Below are positions 1 through 7,875 of a DNA stretch of 54,666 nucleotides, in pieces. The notes under the pieces are model-generated. The model was not told the origin of the DNA. It ran no database searches and worked only from the letters and a program-made list of their open reading frames with translations. Positions within the stretch are counted from its first letter, which is position 1. Every line of letters starts with the position of its first letter. The position numbers and the translations under genes were made by a program. The DNA is from Lachnospiraceae bacterium (lineage in GTDB: Bacteria > Bacillota > Clostridia > Lachnospirales > Lachnospiraceae), in assembly GCA_019424135.1 (NCBI GenBank), contig JAHYZZ010000003.1, forward strand, positions 42,187-96,852. The letters are read 5' to 3'.

Positions 1-2
1 CA

Positions 3-398
3 CGGATACGAGCCTCCTTACGCCACAGTAACCGGATGGGGTCGTCTGGTCCCCTCTATATTCATCCTTATAAATGCAATGGTTTACTCATAGATTTTGA
101 AAAACGAACGATCTCTTTAGATGGAAATCCCATCCATCTGACTCCTGTAGAATATAAGATTGTCGCTTTTCTTGCCAGAAACTCTGGAAAAGTCATAACC
201 TATTCCGCTATCATGTCTAACATATGGGGTCCTTATGCCGACAGCAACAACCGGATTCTCCGAGTAAATATGGCGAATATCCGGCGCAAACTGGAGCACA
301 ACCCGGCCCAGCCGGAATATATCTTCACTGAGGTGGGCGTTGGATACCGTATGAAAGAAGACGAATACGAAGCTGGAGAAACTGACATAAAGAAGTAG
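3..398 (+). CDS. OmpR/KdpE-type response regulator, C-terminal part (5' end outside window)
   Basis: This is the DNA-binding end of a two-component response regulator. The frame is open to the left edge; the codons before the first ATG (position 36) read RIRASLRHSNRM, which is the receiver-to-effector linker typical of KdpE, so the gene starts outside the window and position 36 is not its start. The rest is a winged-helix Trans_reg_C domain: a beta sheet (GLLIDFEKRTISLDGNPI), the LTPVEYKIVAFL helix, the recognition region NNRILRVNMANIRRKLE and the wing ending GVGYRM. In the family this domain binds direct repeats upstream of targets after phosphorylation of a receiver Asp, which is not visible here. 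The KdpE assignment rests on the linker and wing only; another OmpR-family paralogue is possible. It ends in a strong bidirectional terminator. Confidence 0.85.
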   Translation, partial: RIRASLRHSNRMGSSGPLYIHPYKCNGLLIDFEKRTISLDGNPIHLTPVEYKIVAFLARNSGKVITYSAIMSNIWGPYADSNNRILRVNMANIRRKLEHNPAQPEYIFTEVGVGYRMKEDEYEAGETDIKK

Positions 399-400
399 AA

Positions 401-438
401 AAAGAAAGATGCTTCCTGGTGATGAAGCATCTTTCTTT
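401..438. terminator. Bidirectional intrinsic terminator between convergent genes
   Basis: Perfect 15-bp inverted repeat (arms 401-415 and 424-438) around an 8-nt loop. A run of A on the left and of T on the right allows it to work on both strands, ending the KdpE-like gene and the leftward pip operon. Confidence 0.9.
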
Positions 439-449
439 TTCCTGTTTAC

Positions 450-1334
450 TTAATCATTCTGATTCAGCCATTCTTTCATCAATTCTACATATCTGTCATT
501 GTCCTCTACAAAACACATATGTCTGCATGTGCGGAACAGCTCCCACTTAGCATTCGGAATCCTGTCATACATATACTTTGCAATATACGGCGTACACAGG
601 TCATTTCCTCCGTTGATTACCAATGTGGGCTCCTTAATGTCTCCCAACTGCTCTGTCACATCATAGTCTTTCAACGTTCCCTGGGGGGTAAACTCATTCG
701 GTCCCCATCCTACGAGATAAGCTTCTCCGCCTTTCTTCACCGGACGGCGAAGACATTCTGGAGAATCTTCCGTCACCTCACCTGCTGCATGGCGCAGCAT
801 GTACTCTGTCTCAGCTGCCACATAGGCCGGATCACTATAGTCTCCGGAAGAAGTTGCTTTATCGATGGCATCCTGCATTTCCTGTGGAAGGAACTTGATC
901 ATACGATGCTGTTCAATTCCCCACATCCAAGAAGCCGGAAGCGTACTGGACAGGATCAGACTCTTTAATCCTTCCGGGTGATCGTTGCACACATAGTCCA
1001 GAAGAAGCATACCTCCCCAGGATTGTCCCAGGAGATGGATCTCATCCAGACCCAGATGTTCTCTTAATGCTTTCAATTCCTCAATCCACGTCTTTGCTGT
1101 CCACAAATCCGGACGGTTGTCTACATAGGATTCTCCACATCCAATCTGATCATACATGACAAGTTCTCGGCCGTCCTCTTCTGCCAAACGATCCAACACT
1201 TCAAAATAATTGTGCGTAGATCCCGGTCCTCCATGCAGAAGTACCAGCGGCTTCTTATCTCCTGTCTTCTTTCCTACGATACGGTAATACGTTTTGTACT
1301 CCTTAAACGGCATATAGCCTTCTCTGATTTCCAT
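450..1334 (-). CDS. pip: Proline iminopeptidase (alpha/beta hydrolase)
   Basis: Cytoplasmic serine peptidase of family S33 that removes N-terminal proline from peptides. The 294-residue length fits the Bacillus-type enzyme. Visible motifs are the HGGPG oxyanion-hole motif at residues 34-38, the nucleophile elbow GQSWGG with Ser105, and the likely acid and base Asp245 (GGNDLCTP) and His272 (CRHMCF). There is no signal peptide. It is the last gene of a leftward cluster (tex, YitT, cysteine desulfidase-like, pip) and starts 17 bases after its neighbour, so it is probably cotranscribed with it; a strong terminator follows. Role in peptide or amino acid salvage is inferred from family and context. 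Related S33 members can act on other amino acid esters or amides, so substrate specificity is not proven. Confidence 0.88.
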   Translation of the reverse strand: MEIREGYMPFKEYKTYYRIVGKKTGDKKPLVLLHGGPGSTHNYFEVLDRLAEEDGRELVMYDQIGCGESYVDNRPDLWTAKTWIEELKALREHLGLDEIHLLGQSWGGMLLLDYVCNDHPEGLKSLILSSTLPASWMWGIEQHRMIKFLPQEMQDAIDKATSSGDYSDPAYVAAETEYMLRHAAGEVTEDSPECLRRPVKKGGEAYLVGWGPNEFTPQGTLKDYDVTEQLGDIKEPTLVINGGNDLCTPYIAKYMYDRIPNAKWELFRTCRHMCFVEDNDRYVELMKEWLNQND

Positions 1335-1351
1335 GTTTGAAACCTCCTCTT

Positions 1352-2632
1352 TTATTCTTCAATCATCATTTTGATGATCTCTTCATTAGTCTCCTTCATA
1401 CCATCTTTTCCAAGTCTTCCGATGTTATGAATCGTTGCTTCCACGCCCCTGGTCACCAGACCGTCCCCGGCATAGAACTGTTGTCCTCTCAAATACATAT
1501 TATAGCCTAAAATGCCCGCGTCTACCGACTCGGCAATCTTGGCTGCACAGGAAGCCTTTGCCCCGTCACATACCATACCAGATACAATTGCAAGTGCATT
1601 GACCACTGTGTGGATCACCTCTTCGTATCCCCCGCCGCACAAATATGCAATACCGGCTCCTGCTGCAGCTCCTGCACTGACCGCTCCGCAGTAGGCGGAA
1701 AGCCGTCCGATCCCAGTCTTTTGATGGAGTGCTACCAGATTAGAAAGTGCAAGCGCCCGGTAAGTCTTGTCCTCATCTGCCCCTAATTCTTTGGCATATT
1801 CCAGCACCGGAAGAGAGCAGGTCATCCCCTGATTACCGCTTCCTGCATTAATGATGACCGGAAGCTCACATCCATTCATTCGGGCATCCGACCCAGCTGC
1901 TGCTTTTGCCTTAGCCCGTACCTTTACGTCCGCATCTCCATAAGTATCTAGCAGTACACTTCCGATATTGGCGCCATAATCTCCCCTCAGACCTTCCTCT
2001 GCAATCGCAGTATTATATTCAATCTGACGGCCGATCACTTCCCGGATATCGTCCACCTCCACGGTATTGACAAAGTCCCAGATATCGCTCATATCTAAAA
2101 GGGTCCGGTCTGTCAGCCCTTCCTCACTTTCACCTTCCACCGGAATATCCAACAATACTTTGTGATCCTTTTCAATATGTACAATATTCGTATGATAATT
2201 GGCAATGCGCACTTTGGAATAAGATTTTCCCTTCTTAAGTGTTACACCAATCTCAAAAGTAATCCCGTTGTCCACGTGCTCCACCGTTATCTTCGTGCTC
2301 TGAAGGAATTCCTTCATCTGCTGGATCTGCTCCTTGGACACCTGCGCAATCACCTCCAGCTCTTTCTCAGCCCGCCCGGCAATAATGCCGGCCGCGGCCG
2401 CGGCCGGAATCCCTTTCAGATGATTCGTGTTTGGAACAATCACGCTTTTCACATTCTTGATAATACTTCCGCTGGCCTCCACCATTACCTCATCAGGAAT
2501 CTCTCCTAAAACCTCTCTTGCCTTTGCCGCTGCGTAGGCAAGAGCGATCGGTTCCGTACACCCCATAGCCGGGACCAGTTCTTCCTTTAATATCTGGACA
2601 TAGGCCTGATATTTTTCATCGCTTTGCTTCAC
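1352..2632 (-). CDS. L-cysteine desulfidase / L-serine dehydratase-like protein (UPF0597, CyuA/YhaM family)
   Basis: Member of the UPF0597 family, related to the serine dehydratase alpha chain and to archaeal cysteine desulfidase, which converts L-cysteine to pyruvate, ammonia and sulfide with an oxygen-labile 4Fe-4S cluster. The 426 residues cover the full family length. The N-terminal MGCTEPIALAYA motif holds Cys25; further cysteines in GMTCSLPV, AYCGAV and MVCDGAKASCAAK are the expected cluster ligands or active-site residues. Gly-rich stretches (NAGSGNQG) match the dehydratase fold. It lies 52 bases after the YitT-type gene and 17 before pip, suggesting one transcript for cysteine and peptide use. 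Substrate could be cysteine or another beta-substituted amino acid. Confidence 0.82.
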   Translation of the reverse strand: MKQSDEKYQAYVQILKEELVPAMGCTEPIALAYAAAKAREVLGEIPDEVMVEASGSIIKNVKSVIVPNTNHLKGIPAAAAAGIIAGRAEKELEVIAQVSKEQIQQMKEFLQSTKITVEHVDNGITFEIGVTLKKGKSYSKVRIANYHTNIVHIEKDHKVLLDIPVEGESEEGLTDRTLLDMSDIWDFVNTVEVDDIREVIGRQIEYNTAIAEEGLRGDYGANIGSVLLDTYGDADVKVRAKAKAAAGSDARMNGCELPVIINAGSGNQGMTCSLPVLEYAKELGADEDKTYRALALSNLVALHQKTGIGRLSAYCGAVSAGAAAGAGIAYLCGGGYEEVIHTVVNALAIVSGMVCDGAKASCAAKIAESVDAGILGYNMYLRGQQFYAGDGLVTRGVEATIHNIGRLGKDGMKETNEEIIKMMIEE

Positions 2633-2684
2633 AATTCCACTCCTTTCCCTTAAGTTCTATTATATCCGCAATACGCCTGGATTC

Positions 2685-3557
2685 CTAGCCTTTTTCGTGA
2701 TAAACCCTATCAATTGTAAAGCCCCGGCCGCTTACTTCATTGATCTGTGTTACAGTGATAAACGCCTTTGGATCGATCTCATGCACAATCTCCCGGACAG
2801 AATACAGCTTACGATTTTGTACCACACACAGGACGCCTTTTTGCTCTTTTGCTCCATAACCGGTTTCAATGTGTACCATTGTTACCCCGGCATCAATATC
2901 TTTCAATACACGTCCCTTAATCTCCTCGTATTTTTCCGAAATAATAAACAGCTGAATCTGGGCCTTCCCAAGCAGCATCACCCGGTTCATAAGAACAGTC
3001 TCTAAAACCAGCGTCATAATACCATATAGCACCTGTTCGGACGTAGAATCAAAAATCTGGCTTCCCAGAACCAAAAAGTCCACAACATAAAGCAGGACGG
3101 CCACAGGAATATGGAACCATTTGTTAAAAATCAACGCCAGGATATCTGTCCCGCCCGTGGAAGAGCCCACCTTCACGATTAAACCAATGCCGACTCCCAG
3201 AAGAACTCCACCGTAAAGTGCCGCCAGCATCATATTGTCTGTAAGCTCTGTGATACCGGGAATCATCTGTGCTACCGATAAAAACGCCGGGTAAGCAAAG
3301 GTACTCACAATCGTAGTCAAAGCAAACTTCTTTCCAAGGACTATGGTTCCCCAGACAAATAAAAACGCATTTACTACAAAAATCAAAAGGGAAAGTGGCA
3401 ACGGAATCACCCTGCTTAACATCAGACCGATACCAGTTGCTCCGCCCATTATGATCCCATGCGGGACGATAAACGCAGCCACCGAAAAAGCCAGAACCGC
3501 ATTTCCGGCAAGTACGCCAAGGACGGTCTGCAGCAATTTTAATTTCTTTTTCCCCAT
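2685..3557 (-). CDS. YitT family membrane protein (DUF161 plus DUF2179)
   Basis: Integral membrane protein of the YitT family, 290 residues. About five or six hydrophobic segments occupy residues 10-200 (VLGVLAGNAVLAFSVAAFIV at the N terminus). The C-terminal cytoplasmic DUF2179 domain, roughly residues 215-285, carries the ITVTQINEVSGRGF signature. The family is widespread in Firmicutes; its transported substrate, if any, is not established. The ATG at 3557 is preferred because an AGAGAGG box sits 8 bases upstream; the in-frame TTG two codons earlier is less likely. It lies between tex (25-base gap) and the cysteine desulfidase-like gene in the same direction. Confidence 0.85.
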   Translation of the reverse strand: MGKKKLKLLQTVLGVLAGNAVLAFSVAAFIVPHGIIMGGATGIGLMLSRVIPLPLSLLIFVVNAFLFVWGTIVLGKKFALTTIVSTFAYPAFLSVAQMIPGITELTDNMMLAALYGGVLLGVGIGLIVKVGSSTGGTDILALIFNKWFHIPVAVLLYVVDFLVLGSQIFDSTSEQVLYGIMTLVLETVLMNRVMLLGKAQIQLFIISEKYEEIKGRVLKDIDAGVTMVHIETGYGAKEQKGVLCVVQNRKLYSVREIVHEIDPKAFITVTQINEVSGRGFTIDRVYHEKG

Positions 3558-3582
3558 GTTCAAAACCTCTCTTTCTTTTGTC

Positions 3583-5736
3583 CTATGAAATCCCCTTCAT
3601 GGTCAGCTGGATCCGCTTTTTCTTCAGATCCACGCTAAGCACCTTGACGTCTACCACATCCCCCACGTGTACGACCTCCAATGGGTGCCTGATAAATTTT
3701 TTATCGGTGATCTCAGAGATATGGACCAGACCGTCCTGATGTACTCCGATATCCACGAAAACGCCAAAATCAATCACATTGCGGACCGTCCCTTTTAGTA
3801 CCATTCCTTCTTTCAGGTCCTTCATATCCAGCACATCTGTACGCAGAATCGGACGGGGCATCTCGTCTCTGGGATCTCTTCCCGGCTTTTCTAATTCCTT
3901 TACAATATCCTTAAGGGTGATCTCCCCCACCCCCAGTTCTTTCGAAAGCTTCTCATAATCCCGGATCGTAAGAGACAGACCTGTCAGATTGCCAGAACGG
4001 ACATCCCTGGGGCTGTATCCTTGCTTTTTCAATAGCTTTGTTGCCGCCTCATAGGATTCCGGATGCACACTGGTTCCATCCAACGGATTAGTGCCATCGG
4101 TAATCCTCAGGAAACCGGCACACTGCTCATAGGCTTTGGGTCCTAGCTTTGGCACCTTTAACAGCTGACTGCGGTCTGTAAATGTTCCATTTTCTTCCCG
4201 GTAAAGAACGATATTTTTTGCAATAGCACCGGAAATTCCCGAAATATAGGATAAAAGCGGTGCCGAAGCCGTATTCAGATCCACTCCTACACGGTTGACA
4301 CAGTCCTCTACTACACCGGAAAGGGCCTCACTTAATTTTTTCTGATTCATATCATGCTGATATTGTCCCACTCCGATTGCCTTCGGATCAATCTTTACCA
4401 GCTCAGCCAGCGGATCCTGCAGCCTCCTGGCAATCGAAGCCGCACTTCTTTGTCCTACATCAAACTTGGGGAACTCCTCACTTGCAAGCTTGCTGGCAGA
4501 ATAAACCGAGGCTCCTGCCTCGCTGACGATCACGTACTGCACCTTCTGAGGAATCTCTTTTAACAGCTCTACGATAAACTGCTCCGATTCTCTGGATGCC
4601 GTCCCATTCCCAAGAGAAATCAAGGTCACATGATATTTTTCGATAATCTTTTTCAAAAGATCCTTAGATGCCTGGATTTTTTTTGGCGTGGTAGGGGCCG
4701 TGGGATAGATGACGGTGGTTCCGATTACCTTTCCGGTAGGACTTACCACCGCAAGCTTGCAGCCGGTCCGAAATGCAGGATCCCATCCAAGAACTGTCTG
4801 TCCGACAATGGGCGGCTGCATCAGAAGCTGTTCCAGATTCTTCTTAAACACCTGGATTGCGCCTTCTGCTTTTTCCGTCAGCTCGCTGCGGATCTCCCTC
4901 TCAATAGCAGGAGCGATCAGACGCTTATAGCTGTCTTGAACCGCAGCCTCCAGAATGGATGTTGTATACGCATTATCTGTTCTGATAATCTTTTTCTTTA
5001 AATACCGTAGAATTTCCTCTTCCGGCGCTTCCACTTTGACTGTTAAGAACTTCTCCTTCTCCCCCCGATTCAATGCCAGCACCCGATGTCCTGCCAGTCT
5101 TCCAACCGGCTCTTCAAATTCATAATACATCTCATATACCGACTCTGCATTCGGATCCTTTGCCGCAGATACAATCCGTCCTTTTTTCATGGTCGCAAGC
5201 CGGATCCACTTCCGATAGTCCGCTTCATCAGAAATCTGCTCTGCAATAATATCCTGTGCGCCGGCCACGGCATCTGCCGCGCAGGAAACACCCTTTTCTT
5301 TATCCACATATTCAAGTGCCAGTTTCTCCACCGGACACTCTGTCTTTTGTAACATAATCAGAACCGCCAGCGGTTCCAGCCCCTTCTCCTTTGCGATAGA
5401 CGCTCTGGTCCGTCTTTTGGGACGATAGGGTCGGTAGAGATCCTCCACCACTACCATGGTATCTGCGGCCAGGATCTGAGCTTTCAACTCTTCTGTCAGT
5501 TTCCCCTGTTCTTCGATGCTTCCCAGCACCTGCTCCTTCTTCTCTTCCAGCCCCCGCAGATAGAAAAGCCTCTCATGAAGTGTCCTAAGCTGTTCATCAT
5601 CCAATGTTCCGGTAACTTCTTTGCGGTATCTGGCAATAAAAGGGATTGTATTCCCTTCATCTATCAATTGAACTGCGGCATCCACCTGCCATTTTTTTAC
5701 ACCCAGTTCTTCTGTGATTTTTTGATTGATATCCAT
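3583..5736 (-). CDS. tex: Tex family transcription accessory / RNA-binding protein
   Basis: Full-length Tex protein (717 residues). Family order is visible: an N-terminal helical region, an YqgF/RNase H-like domain around residues 320-450 (LGWDPAFRTGCKLAVV, then YVIVSEAGASVYSASKLA), helix-hairpin-helix motifs around 490-560 (NTASAPLLSYISGISG, LLKVPKLGPKAYEQCAGFLR) and a C-terminal S1 domain from about 640 (VLKGTVRNVIDFGVFVDIG). Tex binds nucleic acid and influences transcription and ribosome-associated processes. The ATG at 5736 follows a GAAAGGA box. It is the first gene of a leftward four-gene cluster; its promoter lies in the 5737-5830 region, where no convincing consensus was picked out. 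Confidence 0.95.
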   Translation of the reverse strand: MDINQKITEELGVKKWQVDAAVQLIDEGNTIPFIARYRKEVTGTLDDEQLRTLHERLFYLRGLEEKKEQVLGSIEEQGKLTEELKAQILAADTMVVVEDLYRPYRPKRRTRASIAKEKGLEPLAVLIMLQKTECPVEKLALEYVDKEKGVSCAADAVAGAQDIIAEQISDEADYRKWIRLATMKKGRIVSAAKDPNAESVYEMYYEFEEPVGRLAGHRVLALNRGEKEKFLTVKVEAPEEEILRYLKKKIIRTDNAYTTSILEAAVQDSYKRLIAPAIEREIRSELTEKAEGAIQVFKKNLEQLLMQPPIVGQTVLGWDPAFRTGCKLAVVSPTGKVIGTTVIYPTAPTTPKKIQASKDLLKKIIEKYHVTLISLGNGTASRESEQFIVELLKEIPQKVQYVIVSEAGASVYSASKLASEEFPKFDVGQRSAASIARRLQDPLAELVKIDPKAIGVGQYQHDMNQKKLSEALSGVVEDCVNRVGVDLNTASAPLLSYISGISGAIAKNIVLYREENGTFTDRSQLLKVPKLGPKAYEQCAGFLRITDGTNPLDGTSVHPESYEAATKLLKKQGYSPRDVRSGNLTGLSLTIRDYEKLSKELGVGEITLKDIVKELEKPGRDPRDEMPRPILRTDVLDMKDLKEGMVLKGTVRNVIDFGVFVDIGVHQDGLVHISEITDKKFIRHPLEVVHVGDVVDVKVLSVDLKKKRIQLTMKGIS

Positions 5737-5834
5737 GTACTGATAATCCTTTCTGTTTTTACACCGAAATTAATTATAACGAATATTTCAGGGTTCCGCA
5801 ACAGTCTCGGGCATACCGAGTTCACTCTGTTTTC

Positions 5835-5863
5835 TTGAAAAAAACAAGTGTCCATGCTATACT
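5835..5863 (+). promoter_or_regulatory. Sigma-70-type promoter of the TetR gene
   Basis: TTGAAA (5835-5840), a 17-base spacer and TATACT (5858-5863), 40 bases upstream of the TetR-family start codon. Good match to the housekeeping consensus. Confidence 0.75.
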
Positions 5864-5903
5864 GATAACAGTTTGAAATCAATTAGAAAAGGGAGTTTCA
5901 TCT

Positions 5904-6506
5904 ATGGAAGCAAACACACAGGAACTTTCAAAACAACAGCAAAAATCACGGGAGACAAAAGCCCGCATTTTTAATGCTGCCAAACAGATCCTGCAGCAGC
6001 AGGGTTACGAAGCGCTGTCCATCAAGAACATCTGCGAAGAGGCTGGCGTATCAAACGGAAGCTTTTATCATCATTTTAAGACAAAGGATGATCTCCTTTC
6101 TTATTATATTGAGGAACAGCCCAGCATCAATCCAGACTATCTAGACCTTCCAAAGAATACAGAAGAGGCCAAATCAGCTATCATCCTCGTTTATCTGAAC
6201 TACGTTCATTATTGCCGGGAACTGGGTGTGGCATTCATATCCAACTATTATACACCGAAAAACCAGTCCCTGAATCCACTGATTCGGACAGAACGTCCTT
6301 ATCCTATCGTAACGGTCCACGATTATCTGCAACGGGCCATGGATGCCGGGGTGATTACACTGCCTCTCCCTCTTGAGGATGTAACGACCGATATCCGGAT
6401 GATCGTAATCGGCAATGTATTTGAGTGGTGTCTGAAAAACGGGAAAGCAGACTTTGAAAGAAATATGGAACGGTCTTTAAAGGTTTACCTAGACGGCCTG
6501 TTTTAG
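5904..6506 (+). CDS. TetR/AcrR family transcriptional regulator
   Basis: 200-residue DNA-binding repressor-like protein. The N-terminal TetR helix-turn-helix lies at about residues 15-62 (ETKARIFNAAKQILQQQGY, NICEEAGVSNGSFYHHFKTKDDLL). The C-terminal ligand-binding part is not assignable. A GGGAG box precedes the ATG at 5904 and a clear promoter lies just upstream. The next rightward gene, a PAP2-type membrane protein, has its own promoter 100 bases further on, so the regulator may control that gene or itself; this is inference. No terminator was recognised between the two. Confidence 0.9.
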   Translation: MEANTQELSKQQQKSRETKARIFNAAKQILQQQGYEALSIKNICEEAGVSNGSFYHHFKTKDDLLSYYIEEQPSINPDYLDLPKNTEEAKSAIILVYLNYVHYCRELGVAFISNYYTPKNQSLNPLIRTERPYPIVTVHDYLQRAMDAGVITLPLPLEDVTTDIRMIVIGNVFEWCLKNGKADFERNMERSLKVYLDGLF

Positions 6507-6579
6507 GATGATTCTTCGGCCTGCACACCCCTTTGCACAGGGGGATACCTATAAAATTATTAACAAATGGTGAAGACTG

Positions 6580-6608
6580 TTGTTGATTCAATTTTTTCAT
6601 GTTATAAT
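6580..6608 (+). promoter_or_regulatory. Promoter of the PAP2-type gene
   Basis: TTGTTG (6580-6585), a 17-base spacer and a perfect TATAAT (6603-6608), about 55 bases upstream of the start codon. Confidence 0.65.
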
Positions 6609-6661
6609 CCATGAAGAATCCGGAATATAATACTTAGTAAAAATCAACAAAAGGAGCATCT

Positions 6662-7333
6662 ATGATGAAAGCTATAAAAGCGGCCGGAAAAATACTGAAA
6701 AAATACAGCCACGCATGGGTGTTTTTATATGCATTGATTTATATGCCATGGTTTACTTATCTGGAAAAACGCACAAACGTACAATATACAATGGTACACT
6801 CTCCGCTGGATTCTTACATCCCTTTCGTAGAATATTTTGTAGTGCCTTATCTTCTGTGGTTTGTGTTTATAGCGGCGACCGGCTTATATTTCTTCTTTAC
6901 CGAAAAGCAAAGTTTCTACCGGATGGCCGCCTTTACGATCACAGGCATGACATTGTTTTTGATCATATGCACGTTTTTCCCTAATGGTCAGAACCTGAGA
7001 CCTCATACTTTTACACGTGACAATATATTTATAGATATCGTCAAGATGATCTATTCCATGGATACACCTACCAATGTACTTCCAAGCCTTCATGTGTTCA
7101 ACTCTCTGGGTGCAGCTATCGCCATTGCTCACAGCAGCAGGCTGAAACAGCATCCTGCGGTACGCTGCGGCGCATACCTGTTGGCAAGTATGATTATTTT
7201 GTCTACGGTATTCTTAAAGCAACATTCCGTCACGGATGTTTTCGCTGCATTTGCCATGGCACTTCTGATCTATCCGCTGGTCTATGTGATGCAGGAAAAG
7301 AAGGCTCCAAAGCTTTTAAAGCAGCCTATATAA
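6662..7333 (+). CDS. PAP2-family membrane phosphatase-like protein
   Basis: 223-residue membrane protein with about five or six transmembrane segments. It carries the C2 motif NVLPSLHVFNS with His144 and the C3 region KQHSVTDVFAA with His188 and Asp192, which are the phosphatidic acid phosphatase type 2 catalytic residues. The C1 motif (KxxxxxxRP) is represented loosely by GQNLRPHTF. PAP2 proteins dephosphorylate lipid phosphates such as phosphatidate or undecaprenyl pyrophosphate; the PSLHV form is closest to the subgroup that includes inositolphosphotransferase-like enzymes. Start: ATGATG at 6662/6665 behind an AAAAGGAG box. It follows a TetR gene in the same direction. Confidence 0.8.
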   Translation: MMKAIKAAGKILKKYSHAWVFLYALIYMPWFTYLEKRTNVQYTMVHSPLDSYIPFVEYFVVPYLLWFVFIAATGLYFFFTEKQSFYRMAAFTITGMTLFLIICTFFPNGQNLRPHTFTRDNIFIDIVKMIYSMDTPTNVLPSLHVFNSLGAAIAIAHSSRLKQHPAVRCGAYLLASMIILSTVFLKQHSVTDVFAAFAMALLIYPLVYVMQEKKAPKLLKQPI

Positions 7334-7395
7334 AATAAACACGAAACATGATATAATTGAAAAAATACCGAATACAAGGAAGGAGAATTTGTATT

Positions 7396-7818
7396 ATGTA
7401 CGCAGAATTTACGGACAAGCTGGTTACTGGAAATGAGATGATTGACTCACAGCACAAGGAACTGATCGAACGGATGAATAAGCTTCTGGAAAGCTGTGAG
7501 CAAAGCAACGAGAAGACAGTTGCTGTAAAGACTCTGGATTATCTTGCAGATTATACCGATTACCACTTTTCTGCTGAAGAACAGCTGCAAAGAGAAATCG
7601 AGTATCCCGGCTTTGCAAAACACCACGAACAGCATGAAGCATTCCGCAAAACGATTCAGGAGCTGAGCGAGATGCTGGAGGAAGAAGAAGGTCCTTCGAA
7701 TGCCTTTGTAGAAAAAGTCCAGGAAAACATTGTCAACTGGTTTTACACACATATTGAAGGCTTTGACCGGTCCGTGGCAGAATATAAGTTTATGAGAGAT
7801 AATAATGAACGCCTGTAA
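7396..7818 (+). CDS. Bacteriohemerythrin (oxygen-binding di-iron protein)
   Basis: 140-residue hemerythrin-domain protein. All expected di-iron ligands are present with family spacing: His20, His57xxxGlu61, His76xxxHis80 and His119xxxxAsp124. Such proteins bind O2 reversibly and are thought to store, deliver or sense oxygen in anaerobes. The ATG at 7396 is preferred over an in-frame ATG at 7357 because an AAGGAGGAG box lies directly upstream and the family N terminus begins here. A TATAAT at 7352-7357 may be its -10 element. It is monocistronic with its own terminator. Confidence 0.92.
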   Translation: MYAEFTDKLVTGNEMIDSQHKELIERMNKLLESCEQSNEKTVAVKTLDYLADYTDYHFSAEEQLQREIEYPGFAKHHEQHEAFRKTIQELSEMLEEEEGPSNAFVEKVQENIVNWFYTHIEGFDRSVAEYKFMRDNNERL

Positions 7819-7838
7819 GAACATATCTATGTAAAGAA

Positions 7839-7875
7839 AGACCTCTGCTGACTAACACAGCAGAGGTCTATTTTT
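7839..7875. terminator. Bidirectional intrinsic terminator
   Basis: 12-bp perfect inverted repeat, arms 7839-7850 and 7858-7869, loop ACTAACA, followed by TATTTTTATT on the plus strand. It separates the hemerythrin gene from the convergent sfsA-mutY gene. Confidence 0.88.

Noticed and set aside
36..398. A complete small 120-residue winged-helix regulator
   Set aside because: The frame is open to the left edge and encodes the usual receiver-effector linker, so this is the end of a longer response regulator.
2390..2412. GC-rich palindromic block with CCGCGG repeats, possible regulatory or restriction-site cluster
   Set aside because: It lies inside the cysteine desulfidase-like gene and simply encodes a run of alanines (IPAAAAAG).
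5697..5882. Short leftward reading frame upstream of tex
   Set aside because: Overlaps the start of tex and the TetR promoter; no ribosome binding site or family resemblance.
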